A stretch of 5,257 nucleotides of DNA, from contig VGEI01000267.1 of NCBI GenBank assembly GCA_016869415.1, positions 1-5,257 on the forward strand, read 5' to 3'. Made by a program: the position numbers and the translations under genes. Under the pieces are notes generated by a model. That model saw only the letters and a program-made list of their open reading frames with translations. It was not told the origin of the DNA and did not search any database. Shown in pieces: positions 1 to 5,257 of the stretch; position 1 is the stretch's first letter, and the number at the start of each line of letters is the position of its first letter. The DNA is from Alphaproteobacteria bacterium. GTDB taxonomy: Bacteria > Pseudomonadota > Alphaproteobacteria > CACIAM-22H2.

Positions 1-185
1 CGCGATGCCGGCCGCGTCCGCGACCTCATTTTCGGTGCCGAAGCTTCTCAGGTGCCGGTGCAGCCAGAAGCCGTCCCGGCCAGCCTCAAAACAACTGACC
101 ACTCGGGCCGAGGCCGGCATCCCGAAGCGCTCCTTGGCCTTCGATACCGCCTCGGAGAATTTCATCCGTTCTGCGGCAGGCACCC
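1..185 (-). mobile_element. IS110-family transposase fragment (N-terminal part, cut by window edge)
   Basis: Reading the minus strand from an ATG at 165 down to base 1 gives 55 uninterrupted codons. They contain KAKERFG, then VVSCFEAGRDGFWLHRHL, then NEVADAAGIA. From memory this matches the conserved stretch of IS110-type transposases (EAGRDGFWLHR-L, followed by a V-D-SSIEV-like strand), the DEDD recombinases that move IS110 elements. The similarity probably extends upstream through VPAAER to about 183. The frame stays open back to a TGA at 328-330, but residues beyond 185 look unrelated. No N-terminal G-[IL]-D catalytic strand is seen in any minus frame there, so the first catalytic Asp is missing and the copy is probably dead. 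The C-terminal part lies outside the window. Family assignment is fairly confident; the exact right boundary is uncertain. Confidence 0.72.
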
Positions 186-311
186 GTGAAGGCACTGACC
201 CGCCTGTGTTATCTGGAGCAAGAGGAGGGCATGAGCTAGCTCTCCGAGCTCGACCCGGATAACCCGCACAGGCCCCTGCAGGCGGCCAGTTGCACCTATC
301 GCATCGCGCTT
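186..311 (+). mobile_element. IS91-family transposase remnant with in-frame stop
   Basis: The plus-strand frame starting at 186 reads VKALTRLCYLEQEEGMS, then TAG at 237-239. It continues in the same frame as LSELDPDNPHRPLQAASCTYRIAL up to about 311. The pattern EEG, then an acidic Asp-rich stretch, then LQAASCTYRIA resembles the middle of IS91-type transposases, where it is normally followed by GPRAGQKVLT. Here that continuation is absent and the reading turns into unrelated residues (WLCPSLKRG). The piece is therefore truncated on both sides and carries a nonsense codon. It abuts the oppositely oriented IS110 fragment with essentially no spacer. The assignment rests on remembered family motifs over about 40 residues, so it is moderate. 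The alternative is chance reading of a GC-rich intergenic region. Confidence 0.5.
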
Positions 312-454
312 TGGCTGTGCCCCTCACTCAAAAGGGGGTTAATCCTAATCGAGAGCGGGGAGTCTTCGCCAAACAGCGCCCGATCACCCGCGATGGACTT
401 CTGCTCGGGATGGGAGTACCGTCGCGCGTCAGAGAAAAGGTGGTTTGAAATTCC

Positions 455-460
455 TATACT
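455..460 (+). promoter_or_regulatory. Possible -10 hexamer TATACT (weak)
   Basis: TATACT differs from the sigma-70 -10 consensus by one base and sits just before the first operon gene. A good -35 is missing: bases 17 upstream read GAGAAA. Initiation from this hexamer would begin near 467, inside the Shine-Dalgarno sequence, leaving a nearly leaderless transcript. It is reported only as a candidate. Confidence 0.15.
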
Positions 461-461
461 C

Positions 462-468
462 GGGAGGG
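462..468 (+). promoter_or_regulatory. Shine-Dalgarno site for the binding-protein gene
   Basis: GGGAGGG lies seven bases before the ATG at 476. It is a strong, well-spaced ribosome-binding site and fixes the start codon, agreeing with the signal peptide that begins there. Confidence 0.8.
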
Positions 469-475
469 ATCGGAC

Positions 476-1456
476 ATGCGCAAGACGATAGCGATCGCGT
501 TCACGGCATTCCTCGTATCCGGCGCCGCATCGGCGCAGGACAAGGTGCGGTTCCAGACCGACTGGATTCCCTCGGGCGAGCACGCCATGTACTACGGCGG
601 CTGGCAGAAAGGCATCTTCGCCAAGCACGGGATCGACGTGGCGATCACCCGCGGCTACGGCTCGGGCGACACGGTCACCAAGCTCTCCGCCGGCGCCTTC
701 GAGTTCGGCGTCGCCGACCTCGGCGCTGTATTCACGGCTCGGGCGCGCACCGGCGTGCCGGTCAAGACGGTGGCGATCCTCTACACCCACTCTCCCCATT
801 CGCTCTTCGTGTTGAAGAGCTCGGGCATCACCAGCTTCAAGGGGCTGGAGGGCAAGAAGATCTCGATCACGCCGGGCAACAGCCACCGCGTCTATTTCCC
901 GAAGGTGGCCGAGCGCGCCGGCACCGACCCGTCGAAGATCGTCTGGGTCAACATGGACGGGGCGGCGATGGCGCCGCAGCTGATCGCCAAGAACGTCGAC
1001 GCGGCGCCGTTCTATTCGATCCACCACTACTACCAGAACAAGGCGGCGAAGAAGGCCGGCCAGGAGATCGTCGTGCTGCCCTTCGTCGAAGTCGGCTTCG
1101 CGATCTACGCCGCCTCGATCATCACCTCGGATAAGCTGATCGCTGAGAAGCCAGGCCTCGTCCGCCGCTTCCTCGCCGCGACGAAGGAGGCCTTCGAGTG
1201 GGCGCAGGCCAATCCCGAGGAAGCCTGCAAGCTCCACGTCCAGAAGGTGCCCGAGGTCGATGTCGACGACTGCCAGGGCAGCGTCAAGGCGACCCTCGGC
1301 TTCGTCTTCAACGACCACCAGAAGAAGCACGGCTGGGGCAAGGAGGACCCCAAGCGCCTCGCCTTCACCTGGTCGGTCGTCGCCGAGAGCCAGGAGATCG
1401 ACAAGGCGAAGTTCGACGCCAAGAGCGCGATCGACACCTCGCTGGTGCCGAAATGA
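476..1456 (+). CDS. NitT/TauT-type ABC transporter substrate-binding protein (NMT1/THI5-like)
   Basis: This 326-residue protein is a periplasmic solute receptor that delivers ligand to the permease encoded downstream. It starts with a classic Sec signal: basic RK, a hydrophobic stretch, then ASA at 18-20, predicting cleavage before Q21. The mature N-terminus fits the NMT1/SsuA fold: a TDWIPSGEHAMYYGG strand (28-42), KGIFAKHGIDV (45-55), the glycine-rich loop GYGSGD (60-65) and KLSAGAFEFGVADL (69-82). GLEGKKISITPG (123-134) leads into the second lobe. Family members bind pyrimidine precursors, taurine, sulfonates or similar small molecules. The ligand here cannot be read, although the deaminase-like enzyme in the operon points to a nitrogenous ring compound. 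The mature chain has only two cysteines, C251 and C266, which may form a disulfide. There is no lipobox. Length is normal. The ATPase gene begins 39 bases after the stop. Confidence 0.9.
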   Translation: MRKTIAIAFTAFLVSGAASAQDKVRFQTDWIPSGEHAMYYGGWQKGIFAKHGIDVAITRGYGSGDTVTKLSAGAFEFGVADLGAVFTARARTGVPVKTVAILYTHSPHSLFVLKSSGITSFKGLEGKKISITPGNSHRVYFPKVAERAGTDPSKIVWVNMDGAAMAPQLIAKNVDAAPFYSIHHYYQNKAAKKAGQEIVVLPFVEVGFAIYAASIITSDKLIAEKPGLVRRFLAATKEAFEWAQANPEEACKLHVQKVPEVDVDDCQGSVKATLGFVFNDHQKKHGWGKEDPKRLAFTWSVVAESQEIDKAKFDAKSAIDTSLVPK

Positions 1457-1495
1457 GGGAGCGGGGCGCGTGAGCCCCCGCGCGGCGGCGGCCCG

Positions 1496-2263
1496 ATGAC
1501 CATCGTGATCGACGACGTTGCCAAGGTGTTCGACGCGGGCGACGAGGACGTGGTGGCGATCAACGGCGTCTCGCTGGCGATCGCCAAGCACGAGTTCGTC
1601 GCCCTCGTCGGCCCGTCGGGCTGCGGCAAGTCGACCCTGCTGCGGCTCGTCGTCGGGCTGGTGAAGCCCTCCCGCGGCCGGGTCGCGATCGACGGCGCGC
1701 CGGTGGTCGATCCGCGCGCGGATACGGGCATCGTCTTCCAGGCGCCGACGCTGCTGCCCTGGGCGACGATCCTCGACAACGTGCTCTTCCCGATGAAGCT
1801 GATGGGCCGGATGGATGCCCGCGCGCTCAAGCAGGCGCGCGCCCTTCTGCGCCTCACCGGCCTCGAGGGCTTTGAGAAGCGCTACCCGCGCGAGCTCTCC
1901 GGCGGCATGCAGCAGCGCGCGGGCATCTGCCGCGCCCTCGTCCACGACCCCGAGATCCTGCTGATGGACGAGCCGTTCGGCGCCCTCGACGCCCTCACGC
2001 GCGAGGAGATGACCCTCGAGCTCCTGCGCATCTGGAGCGAGCGACCCAAGACCATCCTGTTCGTCACCCACTCGATCCCGGAGGCGGTAATCCTCGCCGA
2101 CCGCGTCGTCGTCATGTCGCCGCGGCCGGGGCGCATCGCCGAGATCGTCGACGTGCCGCTGCCGCGCCCACGCAGCTTCGCCCAGGAGGCAGACCCTGTC
2201 TTCCAGGACCGTACCCAGCACATCCGCACGCTCATCTTCGGTCGCGATCGCCTCGCGGCTTAG
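1496..2263 (+). CDS. NitT/TauT-type ABC transporter ATP-binding protein
   Basis: This 255-residue cytoplasmic ATPase energises import through the adjacent permease. All nucleotide-binding motifs are present and look functional: Walker A GPSGCGKST (39-47), Q-loop Q82 in VFQAPTLLPW, signature LSGGMQQR (134-141), Walker B ILLMDE (154-159), D-loop GALD (162-165) and switch histidine H192 in VTHS. The sequence style matches SsuB/TauB/nitrate-type ATPases, and length is typical. The ATG at 1496 is the only usual start codon in frame after the in-frame TGA that ends the binding-protein gene. No clear Shine-Dalgarno precedes it, because the upstream bases are a GC run, so translation may depend on coupling to the gene before. 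Its 3' end may overlap the permease gene. The transporter class is very sure; the substrate is unknown. Confidence 0.93.
   Translation: MTIVIDDVAKVFDAGDEDVVAINGVSLAIAKHEFVALVGPSGCGKSTLLRLVVGLVKPSRGRVAIDGAPVVDPRADTGIVFQAPTLLPWATILDNVLFPMKLMGRMDARALKQARALLRLTGLEGFEKRYPRELSGGMQQRAGICRALVHDPEILLMDEPFGALDALTREEMTLELLRIWSERPKTILFVTHSIPEAVILADRVVVMSPRPGRIAEIVDVPLPRPRSFAQEADPVFQDRTQHIRTLIFGRDRLAA
2184..2189 (+). promoter_or_regulatory. AGGAGG inside the ATPase gene: possible ribosome-binding site for the permease
   Basis: This perfect Shine-Dalgarno core lies inside the end of the ATPase gene, six bases before an in-frame CTG at 2196. From there the permease frame is open. No ATG, GTG or TTG occurs in the permease frame between 2196 and 2307. 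The site could equally be chance, since Gln-Glu-Ala codons (cag gag gc) produce it. Confidence 0.3.
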
Positions 2264-2306
2264 ACGCCGCCGCCTCGCGCGGCTCGGGCAGGAGATCGGC
2301 CTGCCC

Positions 2307-3044
2307 GTGCTGGTGCTCGTCGTCGTCTTCGCGCTCTGGGAGGCCGCGGTCGTCTTCTTCAAGATTCCGGTCTACCTGCTGCCCGCGCCGAGCGCGATCT
2401 GGACCGAGACGATCCAGATCGGCGGCACCGTCGCCAGCCACACGCTCGCGACCCTGAACACGGTGATGCTGGGCTTCCTCGCCTCGGTCGTGATCAGCCT
2501 TCCCTTGGCAGTGCTGCTGACCTCCTCGCGCGCGATGGCGAACGCGCTCTATCCGCTCCTCGTCCTCACCCAGTCGATCCCCAAGGTCGCGCTCGCCCCG
2601 CTGCTGGTCGTCGTCCTCGGCGCGAACGAGCTGCCGCGGGTGGTCGTGACCTTTCTCGTCGCCTTCTTCCCGCTGGTGCTCTCGACCGCTGCCGGCCTGA
2701 TCGCGGTGCCGCCGGAGCTGATCGAGCTCGGCAAAGCGTGCAAGGCCTCGCGCCTCCAGGAGCTCTTGCGCATCCGTATGCCCTACGCGATCCCCTTCAT
2801 TTTCTCCGGCCTCAAGGCGGCGATCGCGCTCTCGGTGGTCGGCGCGGTAGTGGCGGAGTTCGTCAATGCCGACCGCGGCCTCGGCTACTTCATCATCACC
2901 GCGACCGCCTTCTTCAAGGTGCCCGCGGCTTGGGGCGCGCTGATCATCCTCTCGCTGATGGGCATCGTGCTGTTCCAGGCGGTGGTGATGATCGAGCGCA
3001 TCCTCTTCCCCTGGGCGGCGGGAGACGACAAGCCGACGCTGTGA
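2307..3044 (+). CDS. NitT/TauT-type ABC transporter permease (start probably further upstream)
   Basis: From the GTG at 2307 this is a 245-residue inner-membrane protein with about six hydrophobic segments, resembling TauC/SsuC permeases. Family hallmarks are WEAAVVFF followed by the YLLPAPSAIW segment (about 23-32), the TQSIPKVALAPL helix (88-99) and the EAA loop that docks on the ATPase: ELIELGKACKAS to LLRIRMP, about 137-159. The GTG start puts the first membrane helix at residue 1 with no cytoplasmic anchor. In frame upstream the sequence reads RRRRLARLGQEIGLPVL, exactly the basic leader expected in this family. The real start may be a CTG at 2196, giving 282 residues and a 68-base overlap with the ATPase gene, preceded by AGGAGG at 2184-2189. 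A CTG at 2301 or the GTG itself, using AGGAG at 2290-2294, is also possible. The protein is sure; the 5' end is not. Confidence 0.88.
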   Translation: MLVLVVVFALWEAAVVFFKIPVYLLPAPSAIWTETIQIGGTVASHTLATLNTVMLGFLASVVISLPLAVLLTSSRAMANALYPLLVLTQSIPKVALAPLLVVVLGANELPRVVVTFLVAFFPLVLSTAAGLIAVPPELIELGKACKASRLQELLRIRMPYAIPFIFSGLKAAIALSVVGAVVAEFVNADRGLGYFIITATAFFKVPAAWGALIILSLMGIVLFQAVVMIERILFPWAAGDDKPTL

Positions 3045-3081
3045 GGCCGTCCGCCCGCCGGCACCATCGAGAACGACGACT

Positions 3082-3086
3082 GGGAG
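3082..3086 (+). promoter_or_regulatory. Shine-Dalgarno site for the amidohydrolase gene
   Basis: GGGAG lies eight bases before the ATG at 3095. It supports that start over the in-frame ATG at 3116 (Met8), which has only AAGAAG-type sequence upstream. Confidence 0.6.
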
Positions 3087-3094
3087 CAAGCGCC

Positions 3095-4618
3095 ATGGCG
3101 ACCAAGAAGAAGACGATGACCGTGATCCGCGGCGGCAAGCTCGCCGCCGGGCACAAGGCCGAGGCGGTCGACATCCTGATCGAGGGCGAAACGATCAGGG
3201 AGATCGGCCGCCCGGGCATGGCGGCACCCGAGGGCGCCACGTCGATCGATGCGAAGAATCGGCTGATGCATGCCGGCCTGGTCAACGGCCACACCCACGG
3301 CCATGGCGGGCTTGCCAAGGGCATGGGCGACCGCTGGACGCTGGAGCTGCTGCTGACCGCAGCACCCTGGATCGGCGGCAACCGGTCGACCGAGGACAAG
3401 TACCTCTCGACGCTCGTGGGTGCTGCCGAGATGCTGCTCAAGGGCTGCACCGCCGCCTACGACCTGACCTTCGAGTTCCCGACGCCGTCGGTCGAGGGCC
3501 TCTCCGCCTGTGGTCAGGCCTACGAGGACGCGGGCATGCGGGCCGTGGTGGCGCCGATGGTCGCCGACCTGACCTTCTACGAGGCGGTGCCCGGGCTGAT
3601 GGAGGCGCTGACGCCGGGCATGCGCAAGGACTTGGAGGGGCTGAAGCTCGCCCCCTACAAGACCACGCTCGCGAACATGCGCAAGGCGCTGAAGTGCTGG
3701 AAGTTCGACCGCGACCGGATCGGCATGGCGGTGGCGCCGACCATTCCGCACCATTGCAGCGACGCGTTCCTGACCGGCTGCCTCAGGCTGGCGCGCGACT
3801 TCGGCGTCGGGCTGCACAGCCACGTCTCCGAATCGAAGGTACAGTGCATCGTCGGCCAGCGCCGCTACGGCAAGACGCTGACCGCGCACATGGACGACCT
3901 CGGCCTCGTCGGGCCGGACTTCACCGTGGCCCACGGCGTCTGGCTCGACCATGACGACATGCGCCTGCTCGGCGACAAGGGCGCATCCGTCTCGCACAAT
4001 CCCGGCTCGAACATGCGGCTCGGCAACGGCCTTGCCGACGTGCGCGGCATGCTCGACCGCAAGGTCAATGTCGGCATCGGCACGGACGGGTCGAACTGCT
4101 CGGACAACCAGAACCTCTACGAATCGATGCGTCTCGCCTCGATGGTCTCGAAGTGCCAGGGGCCGGACATCGAGCGGTGGGTGACGACGGACGAGGTGTT
4201 CCGGGCGGCGACCGAGGGCAGCGCGCGGGCCCTAGGCTTCGGCGACAAGATCGGCCGCATCGCGCCGGGCTGTAAGGCCGACATCGTCTTCCTCGACCTC
4301 GGCCACGTGAACTGGATGCCGATGAACGACCCGGTCAACCAGCTCGTGCATACCGAGGACGCGGGCGCGGTCCATTCGGTGATGGTCGGCGGCAAGATGG
4401 TGGTCGAGAACCGCCGCCTGCTGACCCTCGACCTGGCGTCGGTCGGCAAGCGCATCGAGGACGCGCGCGCGCGCCTGGAGAAGGCGAACCGCGGCAACAA
4501 GCAGCTCTATGAGCGTCTTTCGCGCGTCGTCGGCACCTTCTGCCCCGGCCTCGCCCGCACGCCCTACCACATCGACCGCTTCGGTGGCGGGCACCACGAC
4601 CACTACCACACGCACTGA
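3095..4618 (+). CDS. Metal-dependent amidohydrolase, nucleobase/ATZ-TRZ deaminase type
   Basis: This 507-residue cytoplasmic enzyme belongs to the amidohydrolase superfamily, in the branch with cytosine/guanine deaminases, MTA/SAH deaminase and the s-triazine hydrolases. Predicted metal ligands are all present: H66 and H68 in GLVNGHTHGHG, H243 in GLHSHVSES, H280 in VAHGVWLD and D331 in GIGTDGS. E246 in the HxxE motif is the expected acid/base residue. SHNPGSNMRLGNG (300-312) is the usual strand before the catalytic Asp. A small N-terminal beta-domain (about 8-58) and its C-terminal completion (GCKADIVFLD to VMVGGKMVV) flank the barrel. The likely reaction is hydrolytic removal of an amino or similar group from a heterocycle, acting on what the upstream transporter brings in. 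The gap from the permease is 50 bases. The protein is somewhat long for the family and ends GGGHHDHYHTH, a histidine-rich tail. Superfamily is very sure; substrate is unknown. Confidence 0.9.
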   Translation: MATKKKTMTVIRGGKLAAGHKAEAVDILIEGETIREIGRPGMAAPEGATSIDAKNRLMHAGLVNGHTHGHGGLAKGMGDRWTLELLLTAAPWIGGNRSTEDKYLSTLVGAAEMLLKGCTAAYDLTFEFPTPSVEGLSACGQAYEDAGMRAVVAPMVADLTFYEAVPGLMEALTPGMRKDLEGLKLAPYKTTLANMRKALKCWKFDRDRIGMAVAPTIPHHCSDAFLTGCLRLARDFGVGLHSHVSESKVQCIVGQRRYGKTLTAHMDDLGLVGPDFTVAHGVWLDHDDMRLLGDKGASVSHNPGSNMRLGNGLADVRGMLDRKVNVGIGTDGSNCSDNQNLYESMRLASMVSKCQGPDIERWVTTDEVFRAATEGSARALGFGDKIGRIAPGCKADIVFLDLGHVNWMPMNDPVNQLVHTEDAGAVHSVMVGGKMVVENRRLLTLDLASVGKRIEDARARLEKANRGNKQLYERLSRVVGTFCPGLARTPYHIDRFGGGHHDHYHTH

Positions 4619-4622
4619 AGGC

Positions 4623-4642
4623 CGGCCGCTGCGCGGCGGCCG
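4623..4642 (+). terminator. GC-rich hairpin just after the operon (weak terminator candidate)
   Basis: CGGCCGC (4623-4629) pairs with GCGGCCG (4636-4642) around a six-base loop, starting four bases after the amidohydrolase stop. No T-run follows, so Rho-independent termination is doubtful. It may instead stabilise the 3' end of the transcript. Confidence 0.35.
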
Positions 4643-4671
4643 CGTTCCGTCCGGTCACTGGCGGCACGGCG

Positions 4672-4691
4672 CCGATCCCGCAAGGGATCGG
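4672..4691. terminator. Perfect 8-bp hairpin with GCAA tetraloop
   Basis: CCGATCCC (4672-4679) and GGGATCGG (4684-4691) are perfect inverted repeats around GCAA, a GNRA tetraloop that strongly stabilises RNA hairpins. It lies 53 bases past the operon stop. No U-tract follows (GAGACCGC), so it could be a terminator without a T-tail, a transcript-end stabiliser, or a dispersed intergenic palindrome of the REP type. Confidence 0.45.
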
Positions 4692-4766
4692 GAGACCGCG
4701 CGCGCTCCAAGAGCCGCTCGACGATCGGGCTCTGCGTCCGGCCGCGCACGGTCACGGTCATGGGCG

Positions 4767-5174
4767 GGGCTGCCGCCGCGGCTGCTCGAGCTGGAGATCA
4801 CCGAGTCCACCGCCATGCAGCACACCGACGTGACGCTGGCGACGCTGCAGAAGCTGAAGGAACTGGGTGTCTCGATCGCGATCGACGACTTCGGCACCAG
4901 CTACTCGAGCCTCGCTTACCTTAAGCGCTTCCCGGTGGACAAGTTGAAGATCGACAAGTCGTTCGTCGCCGAGCTGACCCTCGGCAACTAGCAGAAGGCG
5001 ATCGTCCCGGCGATCATCGGCCTTGCGCACACGCTCGGCCTGAAGGTGTGCGCCGAGGACGTCGAGACCGAGGCGCAGCTCGAGTTCCTGCAGGGCTGCC
5101 GCTGCGACTACATCCCGGGCTATATCACCGGGCGGCCGGTCGAGGCCGACACCGCCGCCAAGGAATACCTCTAG
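4767..5174 (+). pseudogene. EAL-domain (c-di-GMP phosphodiesterase) remnant, truncated with internal amber stop
   Basis: One frame reads LPPRLLELEITES (from 4770), then IDDFGTSYSSLAYLKRFPVDKLKIDKSFV, typical of the second half of an EAL domain. A TAG at 4989-4991 interrupts it. The same frame then continues QKAIVPAIIGLAHTLGLKV, AEDVETEAQLEFL and CDYIPGYITGRPV to a TAG at 5172-5174. EAL enzymes hydrolyse cyclic-di-GMP. Here the N-terminal half with the E-A/V-L motif is absent in every upstream frame I read. The usual AEGVET has become AEDVET, and the conserved QGY has become PGY. About 135 codons remain of a roughly 240-residue domain. With truncation, nonsense codon and lost consensus residues, this is a decayed gene. 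The upstream open frame back to 4509 is a shadow of the amidohydrolase end and spacer, not EAL sequence. Confidence 0.85.
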
Positions 5175-5191
5175 GCGGCGCTAGCCGCGCA

Positions 5192-5212
5192 GGTGGCAGG
5201 CAACCTGCCGCC
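5192..5212. repeat. Hairpin after the EAL remnant
   Basis: GGTGGCAGG (5192-5200) pairs with CCTGCCGCC (5204-5212) around CAA, nine pairs including one G-T. It could be the terminator of the former EAL gene, but it has no T-run and the local sequence is GC-rich. The rest of 5175-5257 shows no gene I can support. Confidence 0.3.
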
Positions 5213-5257
5213 CGCCGCCGAGGTCCCTGAGCGGCGGCAGCTCGCTGCTGCAGACCG

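Larger units (their letters stand above)
312..475. other. Intergenic leader region before the ABC operon
   Basis: This stretch separates the mobile-element remnants from the first operon gene. It is less GC-rich than the genes, with A/T-rich patches around 330-350 and 431-460. I see no supportable gene, tRNA or riboswitch. A 5-bp inverted repeat (CCCCT at 320-324, AGGGG at 333-337) is too weak to call a terminator. The operon promoter is most likely here, but no well-spaced -35/-10 pair stands out. Confidence 0.5.

Noticed and set aside
5..262. An 85-residue plus-strand open frame at the left edge
   Set aside because: No recognisable motifs, and it is antisense to the IS110-like fragment and out of frame with the IS91-like one.
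166..340. Possible bridge-RNA region upstream of the IS110 transposase
   Set aside because: IS110 elements encode a bridge RNA in their left non-coding end. Here the sequence directly beyond the transposase fragment looks like IS91 coding remnant, and the transposase N-terminus is missing, so the element's left end has probably been lost.
445..460. TTGAAA at 445-450 with TATACT at 455-460 as a promoter
   Set aside because: The two hexamers are only four bases apart, far from the 16-18 needed, so they cannot act as a -35/-10 pair.
296..2362. A 688-residue minus-strand open frame running antisense across the binding-protein and ATPase genes
   Set aside because: It is extremely rich in Arg, Asp, Glu and Ala with no recognisable domain. 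This is the typical mirror of GC-rich coding DNA, and the plus-strand genes have complete family motifs.
2738..3094. Extension of the amidohydrolase frame upstream to 2738
   Set aside because: The extra 119 codons overlap the permease in another frame and are Arg/Pro/Gly-rich with no homology. The ATG at 3095 has a good Shine-Dalgarno and the family's N-terminal strand follows.
2232..3997. Long minus-strand open frames antisense to the permease and amidohydrolase
   Set aside because: Low-complexity charged translations with no motifs; shadows of real genes caused by strong third-position GC bias.
4509..4766. Open frame joining the end of the amidohydrolase to the EAL sequence
   Set aside because: The first ~86 residues are Ser/Thr/Arg-rich, overlap the amidohydrolase out of frame, and show no EAL or GGDEF features. 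The fusion is accidental.
5048..5230. A 60-residue plus-strand frame over the EAL remnant end
   Set aside because: It is a shadow frame; the EAL-family residues are read in a different frame here.

Overview
The window is GC-rich, with C or G dominating third codon positions. This suggests an alphaproteobacterium of the Methylobacterium/Bradyrhizobium/Rhizobiales kind; that is inferred from composition and gene families and has not been tested by a search. It holds one intact four-gene plus-strand operon flanked by decayed sequence.

Left flank (1-475). The minus strand from about 185 down to the window edge encodes a recognisable internal piece of an IS110-family transposase. Directly abutting it, the plus strand from about 186 to 311 carries what looks like a piece of an IS91-family transposase, interrupted by an in-frame TAG. 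Both are truncated, so this is an insertion-element graveyard. The 164 bases from 312 to 475 hold no convincing gene and lead into the ribosome-binding site of the operon.

Operon (476-4618). In order: a secreted SsuA/THI5/NMT1-type periplasmic binding protein, a NitT/TauT-type ABC ATPase, a TauC/SsuC-type permease whose annotated GTG start is probably not the true one, and a metal-dependent amidohydrolase of the cytosine/guanine deaminase, ATZ/TRZ and MTA/SAH-deaminase type. The tight same-strand spacing suggests an uptake-plus-catabolism unit. A small, probably nitrogen-containing ring compound would be captured in the periplasm, imported using ATP, and deaminated or hydrolysed in the cytoplasm. 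The substrate cannot be read from the sequence. The enzyme ends in an unusual histidine-rich tail.

Right flank (4619-5257). Two GC-rich hairpins, one with a perfect 8-bp stem and a GCAA loop, follow the operon. After them comes the C-terminal half of an EAL (cyclic-di-GMP phosphodiesterase) domain. It has no N-terminal half, one in-frame amber codon and substitutions at conserved positions, so it is a pseudogene remnant. The last ~80 bases hold a further hairpin and no supportable gene.

No clearly new defence, CRISPR or RNA system is visible. The most interesting parts are the uncharacterised transporter/amidohydrolase pairing, the His tail, the permease start and the juxtaposed mobile-element remnants.
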